Positions 1 through 7,656 of a stretch of 63,658 bases of DNA are shown here, piece after piece. The first letter of the stretch is position 1. Each line of letters opens with the position of its first letter. The notes beneath the pieces are model-generated. The model was given only the letters and a program-made list of their open reading frames with translations. It was not told where the DNA came from and ran no database searches. Both the position numbers and the translations under genes were made by a program. Origin of the DNA: CAYQJS01 sp964417895 (GTDB lineage Bacteria > Chloroflexota > UBA6077 > SHYK01); contig CAYQJS010000033.1 of assembly GCA_964417895.1 (NCBI GenBank), forward strand, positions 1 to 63,658, written 5' to 3'.

Positions 1-125
1 CCCGCGTTGTCGCCGCCCGCAGACCCTTCGCTCGCGCTCAGGGTGACAGCTCGTGTCAGTCTGAGCGGACAGCGAAGAATCCGTATCTTGCGGGCACGGA
101 TTGTTCGGGCTGACGCCCTCCGAAT
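1..125. repeat. Degenerate dispersed short repeats, no gene
   Basis: No convincing coding sequence. CTTCGCTCGCGCTCAGGGTG at 26-45 and CTGAGCGGACAGCGAAG at 61-77 are inverted partners of one short repeat that also occurs in the array at 31594-31796. Confidence 0.45.
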
Positions 126-134
126 GACAGGAGA

Positions 135-353
135 CTACAGCGGGCGTACCTGCATGAGGCTGTCGTCGGTATAGGCCCCGTAGATGCGCTCGGCATCGAG
201 CGTTTGCTCCGCTCCCTCCAGCTCGGGCTCGAACGGCGAGTCGAGGTAGCGGACCCTCACCGAGCGCGGGTGCTCCGCGGCGACGGCGACCTCCACGGTA
301 GCGCCATTGTCCAGCTGAAGCTTGGTGCCGACCGCCAGCGTCCGCAAGTCCAT
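135..353 (-). CDS. Small hypothetical protein, 72 aa, partner of Rieske oxygenase
   Basis: I do not recognise a family. The 72-residue product has no membrane segment and no cysteine pair. Its composition is acidic, with a beta-rich pattern in the first half (KLQLDNGATVEVAV). It starts with ATG at 351-353, two bases after the TAG of the upstream Rieske gene, so the two are almost certainly co-transcribed and translationally coupled. That position suggests an accessory role with the oxygenase, but this is inference from context only. No homologous ORF follows the other Rieske gene at 30333-31535, so it is not a constant partner. Confidence 0.6.
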   Translation of the reverse strand: MDLRTLAVGTKLQLDNGATVEVAVAAEHPRSVRVRYLDSPFEPELEGAEQTLDAERIYGAYTDDSLMQVRPL

Positions 354-355
354 GG

Positions 356-1711
356 CTAGCTCCTGGCGCCAACGGGCACTTCGCTCACACCGGGCCTGAT
401 CTGCAGGGCCTCCGACGGACCAGGGACGCCGCGGGCGTTGAGGATGGGGCTGTGCTTCGTCGCGGCGCCCTGGCGGCTGCGCACCGCCGCCCCTGTTCCG
501 CGATGGTACGCCTCTGTGGTCATGCCGAGGTACACGTTCGTGGCTGGATCGCGGAACGTGTTCATCGGATCGCCGCCCCGCTCCACGATGCGAATGTTCT
601 GCTCGATCATGCGGCGGAACAGGATGATGCCGGTGTCCGAGCGCCCCAGCGTCTCGCGCGTGCGGTCCGCGATGTCACCTTGGGTGATCCAGGCCGCCGG
701 GTCCTGCGCGGAGTTGGTATCGAGCTGCTCCCAGATGGGTTGGCCCTCGGTGGTGAGCTCGGGCACGTCGGGGTGGTAGAGGGGAATGTCCTCCGGTCGC
801 TGCTCGGGGTCTTCGGGGTGCCTGGGATAGCAGGCCACCCACCAGTGCGCGGTGTTGGTATCGTCGATAGGCGTCCGGATCTGGAACGCCGGCCCCATCA
901 GCCCGGCGCGTCCCACGCCATTGGGGATGTTCCACGAAAGGTCGAGGCCGCTCCCGCCCTGGCGAAGCATGTTCGGGAAAACGATGGGGTGGCCGTCCTT
1001 CCACTCGGTGTCGTCTTCCGATCCGCCCTCCCACACGCGCCGTTTGACGATGCCATAGTCGAAAACGTCGAATCCGATCTTCACGTGGTTGCGGCGCGGG
1101 CGTTGCAGATGGGGCTTCCCGATCATCTCGCAGACGTAGTTGGCGAACTGCGCGTGCAGCCATTCCAGGTGCACCGGGTCCAGCGAGTTCTCCTGGCATT
1201 GGAGCCAGTTGCACCTGAGCACCGCGTAGCCGATGTCCCGCACGACGTTGTCCACGGCATAAACGTCCCAACGCGGGAGAAGCGGCGCCGGCTGAGGACC
1301 GAGGTAGGTGAATAGGAGGCCTGCCATCTCCTGCACGGGATACGCGGCGATGTGAACCTTGTCGCGGAAGTGGCCCTCGGGGTCCTGCGTCTGCTCGTAG
1401 GGCTGCTCGACGCAGCGGCCGGTCTCGTCGAACATCCAGCCGTGGTAAGCGCAGCGCAGCCCCTCTTCCTCTGGCACGCCGTAGACGAAGTGCATGCGCC
1501 GGTGGGGGCAGCGCGGCTCGATGAACCCGTACGTACCCTTGCGGTCCTTGTAGAGCACGAAGTCCTCGCCCAGCAAACGCACCGGCAGCGTGTACTTGTC
1601 CTTCAGCTGGGAGACGGCCGCCACAGGGTGCCAATAGCGGCGCATCAGCTCGCCCAGGGGCGTGCCGGGCCCGACGCGTGTGAGGCGATCGTTCTGTTCT
1701 TTCGTCAGCAT
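356..1711 (-). CDS. Rieske non-heme iron oxygenase, alpha-subunit type
   Basis: Aromatic ring-hydroxylating or demethylating oxygenase of about 451 aa. From the chosen start, the Rieske [2Fe-2S] ligands are C68-P-H70 and C87-A-Y-H90 (CAYHGW). The catalytic domain carries the mononuclear iron site DPVHLEWLH after NSLD. The start is ATG at 1711: AAGAGGAG lies 7 bases upstream, whereas the longer in-frame start at 1741 has no ribosome binding site and adds ten residues absent from the paralogue at 30333-31535, which begins the same way (MLTKE). No reductase or ferredoxin gene is adjacent, so electrons must come from a partner elsewhere. The substrate cannot be assigned. Family assignment is secure. 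Confidence 0.93.
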   Translation of the reverse strand: MLTKEQNDRLTRVGPGTPLGELMRRYWHPVAAVSQLKDKYTLPVRLLGEDFVLYKDRKGTYGFIEPRCPHRRMHFVYGVPEEEGLRCAYHGWMFDETGRCVEQPYEQTQDPEGHFRDKVHIAAYPVQEMAGLLFTYLGPQPAPLLPRWDVYAVDNVVRDIGYAVLRCNWLQCQENSLDPVHLEWLHAQFANYVCEMIGKPHLQRPRRNHVKIGFDVFDYGIVKRRVWEGGSEDDTEWKDGHPIVFPNMLRQGGSGLDLSWNIPNGVGRAGLMGPAFQIRTPIDDTNTAHWWVACYPRHPEDPEQRPEDIPLYHPDVPELTTEGQPIWEQLDTNSAQDPAAWITQGDIADRTRETLGRSDTGIILFRRMIEQNIRIVERGGDPMNTFRDPATNVYLGMTTEAYHRGTGAAVRSRQGAATKHSPILNARGVPGPSEALQIRPGVSEVPVGARS

Positions 1712-1830
1712 GCGAGCGCTCCTCTTGATGTGGTGTAACAATCGTCGCGACCTGTGCCCGATTCTAAACGATGCACGGCCTCTTTCCTCGCCCGATCGCC
1801 CGCAATTAGAGACGCGTCATAAGTAAGTAG

Positions 1831-1872
1831 GGGCTCGGCATGCCGAGCCCGCGGGCGATGCATGCATCGCCC
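1831..1872. repeat. Two adjacent perfect 20-bp palindromes
   Basis: Positions 1831-1850 (half-site GGGCTCGGCA) and 1853-1872 (half-site GGGCGATGCA) are each perfectly self-complementary over 20 bp. The block is bounded by GTAG at 1827-1830 and CTAC at 1871-1875, making a larger nested inverted repeat. It lies in the 344-bp gap between the Rieske start and the GH18 stop. No T-run follows, so it is more likely a repeat element than a terminator. Confidence 0.6.
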
Positions 1873-1930
1873 CTACCCCCGGGGTTGCGCTCAGCCCCCT
1901 GTGTCGCCGACGCCCGACTCTCGCTCTTAA

Positions 1931-2053
1931 CAGGCTGCTGAAAAACCGCTCACCCTGAGCTTGTGGTTCGACAGGCTCACCATGAGCGGTCCGCTCATCC
2001 CGAGCTTGCCGAGGGACAGGCTCACCAAGCGAAACCCTACGTTTTCAGCAGCC
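1931..2053 (+). mobile_element. MITE-like element, family 1, copy A
   Basis: A 123-bp non-coding element with terminal inverted repeats CAGGCTGCTGAAAA (1931-1944) and TTTTCAGCAGCC (2042-2053). An almost identical copy in inverse orientation lies at 25503-25631. The right end stops about 2 bp before the TGA of the GH18 gene. No transposase is inside, so it would be a non-autonomous element. Confidence 0.7.
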
Positions 2054-2055
2054 CC

Positions 2056-2994
2056 TCAAGAAGGTGCGACATTGAGGGCGGCGAGGGCGTCCGCCTGCTC
2101 GCCGCCGAGCCGCCACAGCGAGTAGCCGGTGACTCCCAGGTCACGTCCCACCGACGCCAATGTCGCCACCGTCTGCCTGTCTGGTAGCCAGGCCTCGAAC
2201 GCGTGCCCGTCTTCTTCGTATTGCAGCACCAGGTGGCGATCCGCGGCCTCGCGGCGAGGCTCGGCACCGTGGGACGTCGCCAGGTTCTGGAAATCGCGGA
2301 AAGTGAGGTAGTCGGGCGCTGCGCCATCCCTCCAGAGGTACCCATAGAGCGGGATGCCCTGGATGACTCGGTTCGCCGGGATCAGATCGAGGGCGTGGCG
2401 GAGCACATCCGTCGTCCACGCAACGGGAGAAACTGGCCCGGGCCGGGACGGGTCAAAATCGTACGCCATGATGGCCACGCGGTCCGCTGCAGCACCGATG
2501 CGCCCCCAATCTTGCCCCTGGGACCCGGCTGTTTCGCCGGGCTCGGACTGCTTCGCGTGGACTGCCACGGCCAGCTCCTTCCCATGCCGGTGAAGGGCGT
2601 GAGCCAGCTGCTCGAGGAACAGTGAGAACGGCTCACGCAGCTCGACGGGGAGCGCCTCGTAGTCGATCTCGACCGCGCCGTTGCCGCTGTGGTCCAGGCA
2701 CTCGAGGAGCCGATCGACGTGACGGCGTCGGCTCACGGCATCGGCGAGCGCGCGTTCCACGACCGCGCTATCCCAGCGGGCCTCAGTCTGGTTCGCGACG
2801 AGGAGCGCCGTCTTGAGCCCGCTGGCGCCAACCCAGTCCGGCACGCGAGGCGCCGTCGGGTAGTCGATCGGCTCGGCGTTCCCGTCCAGGTAGCAATGCA
2901 CGAGAGAGACGCCCGTGAGGATGTGGCGGTTGCGCCACGCCGATTCCCAGGCGGCGACCTCGTCGAAGTTGGGCACATAGCCCCAGACTTCCAT
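2056..2994 (-). CDS. Glycoside hydrolase family 18-like protein (YaaH/SleL type)
   Basis: The 312-residue TIM-barrel protein resembles GH18 enzymes that act on peptidoglycan or chitin-like glycans. EVWGYVPNFDEV at the N-terminus is the first barrel strand. VEIDYEALP carries the catalytic acid E113 (D111-Y-E113), VAIMAYDFDP is the conserved AYD strand, and GYSLWRLGGEQ is the typical final strand. ATG at 2994 is preferred (CGGAGGG just upstream) over the GTG at 3072, whose extra 26 residues show no signal peptide and overlap the remnant toxin tail. Without a signal peptide or LysM domain, export is unclear; a lost N-terminus is possible. Confidence 0.75.
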   Translation of the reverse strand: MEVWGYVPNFDEVAAWESAWRNRHILTGVSLVHCYLDGNAEPIDYPTAPRVPDWVGASGLKTALLVANQTEARWDSAVVERALADAVSRRRHVDRLLECLDHSGNGAVEIDYEALPVELREPFSLFLEQLAHALHRHGKELAVAVHAKQSEPGETAGSQGQDWGRIGAAADRVAIMAYDFDPSRPGPVSPVAWTTDVLRHALDLIPANRVIQGIPLYGYLWRDGAAPDYLTFRDFQNLATSHGAEPRREAADRHLVLQYEEDGHAFEAWLPDRQTVATLASVGRDLGVTGYSLWRLGGEQADALAALNVAPS

Positions 2995-3078
2995 AGCCCT
3001 CCGAATCGCTGGATTACGGCCCCGACTACAAATCCTCGCGGAACCGTACGCCTGTCTCGCCACGGCTTCCACGGGAGG

Positions 3079-3458
3079 CTAGCCAAGGTCGATCTCGTCG
3101 TCCTCCGGCTGGTACTCACGGATGCGCGCCCGCTCGACCATCCAGAGCTTGCCAGCGATGGTTCGAGTCGCGAGTGCGCCGATCAAGGTATCGACAGCCG
3201 TGTGCAGGTCGGTTGGGGTTGGCTTGCGCGGCGAAAGACGGCGATGCCTGGATACCGACGGGGCTTGAAGATGAGAGGATTGCCGAAATCCAGGTCGAGC
3301 GTGACGAGAACCCGCTCCTCCGCCCGGCAGATCTCAATGAGGCGCGCATCCCATGTGCCAGCCAAGTCCTCACCCGCAACCGTCGCCACGTCATGCCCTG
3401 CCGCCTGCAGTTCCGCGACGCAGCGGCGACCGAGGTTCTCATCCAATTTCACCTTCAT
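3079..3458 (-). pseudogene. DUF5615 PIN-like toxin, frameshifted
   Basis: The first frame (3183-3458) gives a typical DUF5615 N-terminus: MKVKLDENLGRRCVAELQ, VLVTLDLDFGNP and the strand YPGIAVFR, with the acidic D7, E8 and DxD residues expected of PIN-like nucleases. It then runs out of frame near 3215-3230. The next frame continues with the family's usual C-terminus, TDLHTAVDTLIGAL and IAGKLWMVERARIREY, and ends at TAG 3079-3081. A one-base loss in a CAACCCCAACC tract explains it. ATG overlaps the antitoxin TGA (ATGA). It is either a dead toxin or a sequencing error. Confidence 0.7.
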
Positions 3459-3703
3459 CCCGCTCGCGCCATCGGAATCTCGACGAACCGTTCCCGCGCC
3501 ATCTCTGCGCCATAGGCGATGCAAGCGCGGATGTCTGCCTCCTCGAGGCCCGGGTACTGGTCCAGTACACCCTCCACGCTCCAACCCGACGCGAGGAAAT
3601 CGAGGATCAGCGATACCCAGATACGGTGCCCGCGGATACAGGGTTTTCCGAAGCAGATGTTTTGATCGATAGAGATCCGCTGGAGCAACTCCTCGCGGTT
3701 CAC
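3455..3703 (-). CDS. DUF433 antitoxin-like protein
   Basis: An 82-aa DUF433 protein, the usual antitoxin partner of DUF5615 toxins. The signature IDQNICFGKPCIRGHRIWV is followed by the helical segment LASGWSVEGVLDQYPGLEEADIRACIAYG. Family members bind DNA or the toxin through this winged-helix-like fold. The start is GTG at 3703, with GGGGAG about 7 bases upstream. The stop overlaps the toxin ATG by 4 bases, the coupling expected for such modules. Because the toxin is frameshifted, the antitoxin may persist alone. Confidence 0.85.
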   Translation of the reverse strand: MNREELLQRISIDQNICFGKPCIRGHRIWVSLILDFLASGWSVEGVLDQYPGLEEADIRACIAYGAEMARERFVEIPMARAG

Positions 3704-3812
3704 GGCTCTACTCCCCTCAGGCTTGGCGGAAAGGTCCCGGCCCTGGCCCCGCCCGTCGATATGGTTGCTGATGCTTTCGAACCGTCGCTCCTCCGCGCCG
3801 GCGGGCGCTAGC

Positions 3813-4098
3813 TCAATCAGCGACTGGAGCAGCTGGTTCAGATCGTGCTCCGGGCAGCACCCGGCGCAGGCCGGATTCCACCTCGGGGAAATAGCGTGCG
3901 AAGGGCTTCTGGTCCCTGCTCAGTAGGTAGAGGTCGGAGCCCTCGGAGAACACCAGCGCCCGGACCCGTCCCGTTTGAGCTCGTACAGCCAGCCGGACCC
4001 GGGATCGAGTCCCGCAGCTGAGCGAGCACGGCGCGACAGTGGCTAGAAGGGCGTGCGCGGCGGAGAGCCTCCCAGGCTGACGCAATATCAGCTAGCAT
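3813..4098 (-). pseudogene. Remnant of ATP-dependent DNA ligase adenylation domain
   Basis: Three reading frames on the minus strand together give a ligase-like segment. MLADIASAWEAL opens it, followed by WLYELKRDGS in another frame (3961-3990). RALVFSEGSDLYLLSRDQ then leads to FARYFPEVESGLRRVLP in a third. This matches the order around motif I (E-x-K-x-DG-x-R) of LigD/LigB-type ATP-dependent ligases, with the adenylated lysine in ELKRDG. At least two frame changes separate the pieces, and the rest of the catalytic domain is absent. It is read as a decayed gene fragment; the match rests on short motifs. Confidence 0.45.
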
Positions 4099-4110
4099 CA
4101 GCGTGCCCCA

Positions 4111-5430
4111 GTGTATCGCCTGCCCGCCCTCGCTTCACGGAGGTGGAACGTCCTGGCCGTCATCACGAGAGGCCTGCGCCGGCGTCTACCCAGGGTTTTC
4201 TACGGCTGGTGGATCGCCGCTGGCGGGTTCGTGCTTCAGGGGATGGGAAGCGGGCTCCTGTACAACTCGTTCGGCGCGTACTTCCTGTACTTGCAGAACG
4301 AGTTCGGCTGGAGTCGGACGCTGATCTCGGGCGCTTTTTCGATGTCCCGTTTTGAGAGCGGGTTCCTCGGGCCTATCCAGGCGTGGCTCATCACCAGGCT
4401 GGGCCCCCGGACCGTCGTCCGCCTCGGGGTGGTGGTATTCGCCGCCGGATTCATGCTGTTGAGCCGGGTGGACTCTGCCCTCGGATTCTACGGCGTGTTC
4501 CTGGTGATCGCGGTGGGCTCGGGCCTGGCCGGGTTCCTCACCGTCAACATCATCCTGGCCAACTGGTTTGAGCGCTGGCGCGCTCGCGCGATGTCGCTCA
4601 GCTCCACAGGGGGCAGCATCGCGGGGCTGATGGTCCCTGCCGTGGCCTGGCTAATGAGTACGTTCGGTTGGAGGACCACGGCGCTCCTCTCGGGCGTGCT
4701 CATACTGCTCGTGGGCCTGCCCATCGCGCAGCTGATGCGCCAGGCGCCCGAGCCCTACGGGTATGCGCCCGATGGCGCCGCCCCCGGCGCGCCAAGAAGC
4801 GGCCGGGGGCTGGCGCCCACCGCCACCCGGGTGTCCGGCCAGAGTCGCGGTCTGACGGCGCATGCAGCACTGCACACCCCGGCCTTCTGGTTGCTCACCC
4901 TCGGGCACACGTCGGCGCTGGTGGCCGTATCGGCGCTCCAGGCACACTTGATTCCGTTCGCGGTGGGACAGCTGGAGGTGTCTATTGAGGTAGCCGCGGG
5001 GATGGTGGCCCTGCTCACCCTAGCCTCGGTGGGCGCGCACGTCCTGGTGGGGGCCATCGGCGACCTCTTCGATAAAAGGTTGATCGCCGCAACCACCATG
5101 GCTGGTCACACGGGAGCTCTCCTGCTGCTCTCCATCGCGGCGCACCCGGCGGTGGCGGCGGCGGCAGCGATGCTCCACGGGCTGGCGTGGGGCATGCGTG
5201 GTCCGCTCATGATGGCCATCCGGGCCGACTACTTCGGCCGCCGCTCCTTCGCCACCATTGAGGGATATGCCTCACTGGTCACGACCATCGGCCCGGTGCT
5301 GGGTCCCCTGGCTGCCGGGTTCATTGCCGATACGGTCGGGGACTACCGGCCAGGCTTCGTCGTGCTCGCCTGCATCACAGCGTCCGGCATGCTGTTCTTC
5401 TCGCTGGCTCGGAGGCCAGCCCTGGACTGA
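4111..5430 (+). CDS. MFS transporter (monocarboxylate/oxalate-formate type)
   Basis: A 439-aa inner-membrane secondary transporter with about twelve hydrophobic segments. YGWWIAAGGFVLQGMGSG begins TM1. The loop GPIQAWLITRLGPRTVVRLG is the MFS loop 2-3 motif, and WFERWRARAMSLSSTGGSIAG marks TM5, as in the monocarboxylate porter subgroup. A central loop of about 35 residues (RQAPEPYGYAPDGAAPG) separates the two halves. The GTG start at 4111 has no clear ribosome binding site, so the true start may lie slightly downstream. It precedes a dienelactone hydrolase on the same strand, which is consistent with uptake of an organic acid. The substrate is unknown. Confidence 0.88.
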   Translation: MYRLPALASRRWNVLAVITRGLRRRLPRVFYGWWIAAGGFVLQGMGSGLLYNSFGAYFLYLQNEFGWSRTLISGAFSMSRFESGFLGPIQAWLITRLGPRTVVRLGVVVFAAGFMLLSRVDSALGFYGVFLVIAVGSGLAGFLTVNIILANWFERWRARAMSLSSTGGSIAGLMVPAVAWLMSTFGWRTTALLSGVLILLVGLPIAQLMRQAPEPYGYAPDGAAPGAPRSGRGLAPTATRVSGQSRGLTAHAALHTPAFWLLTLGHTSALVAVSALQAHLIPFAVGQLEVSIEVAAGMVALLTLASVGAHVLVGAIGDLFDKRLIAATTMAGHTGALLLLSIAAHPAVAAAAAMLHGLAWGMRGPLMMAIRADYFGRRSFATIEGYASLVTTIGPVLGPLAAGFIADTVGDYRPGFVVLACITASGMLFFSLARRPALD

Positions 5431-5462
5431 CCAGCGTCGCAAAAACTCGCGACGCCCGCGGT

Positions 5463-5520
5463 GGATGCGCACCCTCTCCCTCGCCCTCCCCCGTCGAGGG
5501 GGAGGGAAGACCTCCCCCCC
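5463..5520. terminator. CCCTCCCCC hairpin repeat after MFS gene
   Basis: A perfect 9-bp stem, CCCTCCCCC (5484-5492) with GGGGGAGGG (5498-5506), and the loop GTCGA. It is a member of the G/C hairpin repeat family found at more than ten sites in the window. It sits 30-70 bp after the MFS stop and may act as a terminator, but there is no T-run. Confidence 0.4.
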
Positions 5521-5615
5521 GCCTGCTGCGGGGCGGGGATTTGCCAGCGCGCACGCGGTCGGCCAACCGTGGTTTAATAGGTGCCGTCAAGAGACGAGAA
5601 CAGGAGGACTCGAAG

Positions 5616-6410
5616 ATGTACGAGGGCTTGATGGCCGAGACGATCCGAATGTATGGGCACAACGAGGACCAGATCGACGCCTACTTCGCTCGCCCGCTGG
5701 GGGGCGGCCCATATCCCGGCGTCGTGGTGCTGCATCACATGCCCGGATGGGACGAGGCAACCAAGCACATCACGGAGAAATTCGCGTTCCATGGCTACGT
5801 TGCGATCTGCCCCCACCTGTTCCATCGGTGGGGGCCGGGGGACTTTGACGACGTGGTCGCAGCAGCGCGCGCGGGCGGCGGCGTCCCGGATGACCAGTGC
5901 ATCGGAGACGTGGAGGGCGCGATTCGATATCTGCGCGCGCTGCCCTACAGCACCGGCAAGGTGGGCATCATTGGATTCTGCTCGGGGGGCCGGCAGACGT
6001 ACATGGCGGCCTGCAAGATCCCCAGCCTGGACGCCGCGGTAGACTGCTGGGGCGGCAGGGTGGTGGCATCGGCCGATCAGCTGACGCCGCGACACCCCGT
6101 CGCGCCCCTTGACATGACGGCCGATATGGCATGTCCGCTGCTGGGGATCTTCGGGGCGGACGATGCGAGCCCATCGCCGGCCGACGTCGCACGGACCGAG
6201 GAGGAGCTCAAGCGCCTGGGGAAGACGTACGAGTTCCACACATACGAGGGTGCCGGCCACGGCTTCTTCGCGGTGGACCGGCCCGGCTATCGCCCGGTCC
6301 AGGCAACCGACGCCTGGCAGAAGGTCTTCGCCTGGTTTGACAAGTATCTGGTACAAGGAGCCGTCCCCCTGAGCGCCGTGGCAGCAGGCGGGCGCGCCGC
6401 GGCGTCCTAG
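5616..6410 (+). CDS. Dienelactone hydrolase family protein
   Basis: A cytoplasmic alpha/beta hydrolase of 264 aa. The cysteine nucleophile is C122 in GFCSGG, the acid is D182 or D183 in IFGADD, and the histidine is H215 in GAGHGFF, the Cys-Asp-His triad of dienelactone hydrolases. The start is ATG 5616, with AGGAGG 8 bases upstream; the longer ORF start at 5541 is discarded. Such enzymes open cyclic ester intermediates from chlorocatechol or modified ortho-cleavage pathways, but many paralogues act on other esters. A second DLH-family gene lies at 62361-63173. The tail AVAAGGRAAAS is low-complexity and runs into the repeat at 6410. Confidence 0.88.
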   Translation: MYEGLMAETIRMYGHNEDQIDAYFARPLGGGPYPGVVVLHHMPGWDEATKHITEKFAFHGYVAICPHLFHRWGPGDFDDVVAAARAGGGVPDDQCIGDVEGAIRYLRALPYSTGKVGIIGFCSGGRQTYMAACKIPSLDAAVDCWGGRVVASADQLTPRHPVAPLDMTADMACPLLGIFGADDASPSPADVARTEEELKRLGKTYEFHTYEGAGHGFFAVDRPGYRPVQATDAWQKVFAWFDKYLVQGAVPLSAVAAGGRAAAS

Positions 6411-6592
6411 TGATTCGCGTGAACGTGGGCGTCACCCCCCTCCCTAACCCTCCCCCTCAAGGGGGGAGGGGACCCGCTCTCGCCCCCTGCAAGAGGAGGG
6501 GACCTGCTCTCTGCCCCCTCCCCCTCGACGGGGGAGGGCTGGGGTGGGGGTGACCGTGACCTCCACACCCATAGGAGCTGGAGCGCCGGCAG
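6410..6592. repeat. MITE-like element family 2, degenerate copy with nested hairpins
   Basis: The left end GTGATTCGCGTGAACGTGGG and the right end ACACCCATAGGAGCTGG resemble the ends of the copy at 6957-7113. The interior holds three CCCTCCCC-type hairpins (6434-6480, 6480-6510 and 6515-6540). The start overlaps the DLH stop codon region. Confidence 0.45.
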
Positions 6593-6669
6593 AGTATGAG
6601 TCCACAAGGCAGTCGGGCTCGGGGTCGCCCGACTCGATCCGACACCACGCCAAATAGGGAGGTTGATAT

Positions 6670-6948
6670 ATGTGCACGTACGTCGTTGAGAAGGCCGATA
6701 TCGCGGGCAGCGGAAAGGGAGTCCAGGGCTGGTTCCCGCTCACCGGGGCGAACGTGGCCTTCGACCATCCGGCGCATGCGCCGATGGAGCACGCGCTGCT
6801 CATCGACTTCGTGAACGAGGCGCAGGGGCCGAGCGCGCGCGTCGCGGTTGAAATGAGTGCGGACTCGGCGCGAGAGCTGGTGAAAGCTATTCAGGCAGCG
6901 CTGGCAGCCGGCGAAGCGGAGCTCGGCCTCGTCGGTGCGACTGCCTGA
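6670..6948 (+). CDS. DUF6295 family protein
   Basis: A 92-aa soluble protein beginning MCTYVVEKADIAGSGKGVQG. The pattern GWFPLTGANVAFDHP, then HAPMEHALLIDFVNEAQGP and SARVAVEMSADSARELVKAI is what I recognise as DUF6295, a family of unknown function. Conserved histidines and the single N-terminal cysteine could bind a ligand, but nothing proves this. The ATG at 6670 has GGGAGG 8 bases upstream, and length matches the family. The gene is bracketed by two copies of repeat family 2 (6410-6592 and 6957-7113), so it forms an isolated single-gene transcription unit. Confidence 0.8.
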   Translation: MCTYVVEKADIAGSGKGVQGWFPLTGANVAFDHPAHAPMEHALLIDFVNEAQGPSARVAVEMSADSARELVKAIQAALAAGEAELGLVGATA

Positions 6949-6956
6949 GACGCGGC

Positions 6957-7113
6957 TAGCAGGTCACTTCGCATAACGTGGGCGTTTACCCCCTCCCTAA
7001 CCCTCCCCCTCAATCAAGGGAGGAGGGAACCAGTTCTCTTCCCCCTCCCCCTCGACGGGGGAGGGTTGGGTGGGGGTGACCGTGATCCCGACATCCATAA
7101 GAAACTGACCCAC
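6957..7113 (+). mobile_element. MITE-like element family 2, copy between convergent genes
   Basis: The left terminus AGGTCACTTCGCAT (6961-6974) is an imperfect inverted repeat of the right terminus ATCCATAAGAAACTGACCCA (7092-7111). The interior carries CCCTCCCCC/GGGGGAGGG hairpins. It fills the gap between the DUF6295 gene and the convergent cupredoxin gene, so it probably also serves as a bidirectional terminator. Confidence 0.55.
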
Positions 7114-7121
7114 TACCGCTC

Positions 7122-7499
7122 TTACCGCCTCGCCACGCGGACTTCTCCTACCATGCCGGCCGCTTCGTGACCTTCCACCGTACAGAGCAAGCGATAGCCT
7201 CCCGGGGGCGCAGCGATCTCGACCCGGCCTTTGCCGCCCACGGCGATATTGGTCGACACAACGTTTAGCTGCGGGACACTGAAGTTGTGCTCGGTGCTCC
7301 CCCGATTCTCGAGCGCGATGATCGTGCGCCTGCCGGCTTGGACCGGGACCGGACTCGGGTTGAAGCTGAAGTCCGTCATAACAACTGCGACCTCGGGATC
7401 ACCCCCGCCGCAGCCCAGCAGCGGTATGGCGAAGGCCGCCAGAGCTATGGCCCGTGAGAGGCTCCGGTGTCGCGAAGGGACGCCGGCCAGCGATGTCAT
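7122..7499 (-). CDS. Cupredoxin-domain lipoprotein
   Basis: A blue-copper-type protein of 125 aa. From ATG 7499, a signal peptide with lipobox LLGC30 precedes the cupredoxin domain. Copper ligands are visible as H71 (STEHNF), C106, H111 and M116 (LLCTVEGHEAAGM), the order of a type 1 site. It would sit outside the membrane and carry electrons or bind copper. The longer ORF start at 7628 places non-signal sequence before the lipobox and crosses the dyad at 7601-7626, so it is rejected. No oxidase or nitrite reductase gene is adjacent. Confidence 0.8.
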   Translation of the reverse strand: MTSLAGVPSRHRSLSRAIALAAFAIPLLGCGGGDPEVAVVMTDFSFNPSPVPVQAGRRTIIALENRGSTEHNFSVPQLNVVSTNIAVGGKGRVEIAAPPGGYRLLCTVEGHEAAGMVGEVRVARR

Positions 7500-7600
7500 G
7501 ATCTGCCCCACCTCGCCATATTCAAGAGCGCGTGTCTGTCCCGACCACCGCGCGCAAGTGGAGCATTCTAGGCGGGACCGAGCGAGAAAGTCGCATAGGA

Positions 7601-7626
7601 GTTCTCTTAACTCACCATAAGAGAAC
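7601..7626. promoter_or_regulatory. AT-rich 9-bp dyad (operator or terminator)
   Basis: GTTCTCTTA (7601-7609) and TAAGAGAAC (7618-7626) are perfect inverted repeats with an 8-base spacer. The dyad stands out by its AT content in a GC-rich region. It lies about 100 bp upstream of the cupredoxin start and 30 bp after the SBP stop, so it could be an operator for the former or a terminator for the latter. Confidence 0.4.
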
Positions 7627-7656
7627 ACTTATGGTCCCGTTCGGGATGAGGAAAGC

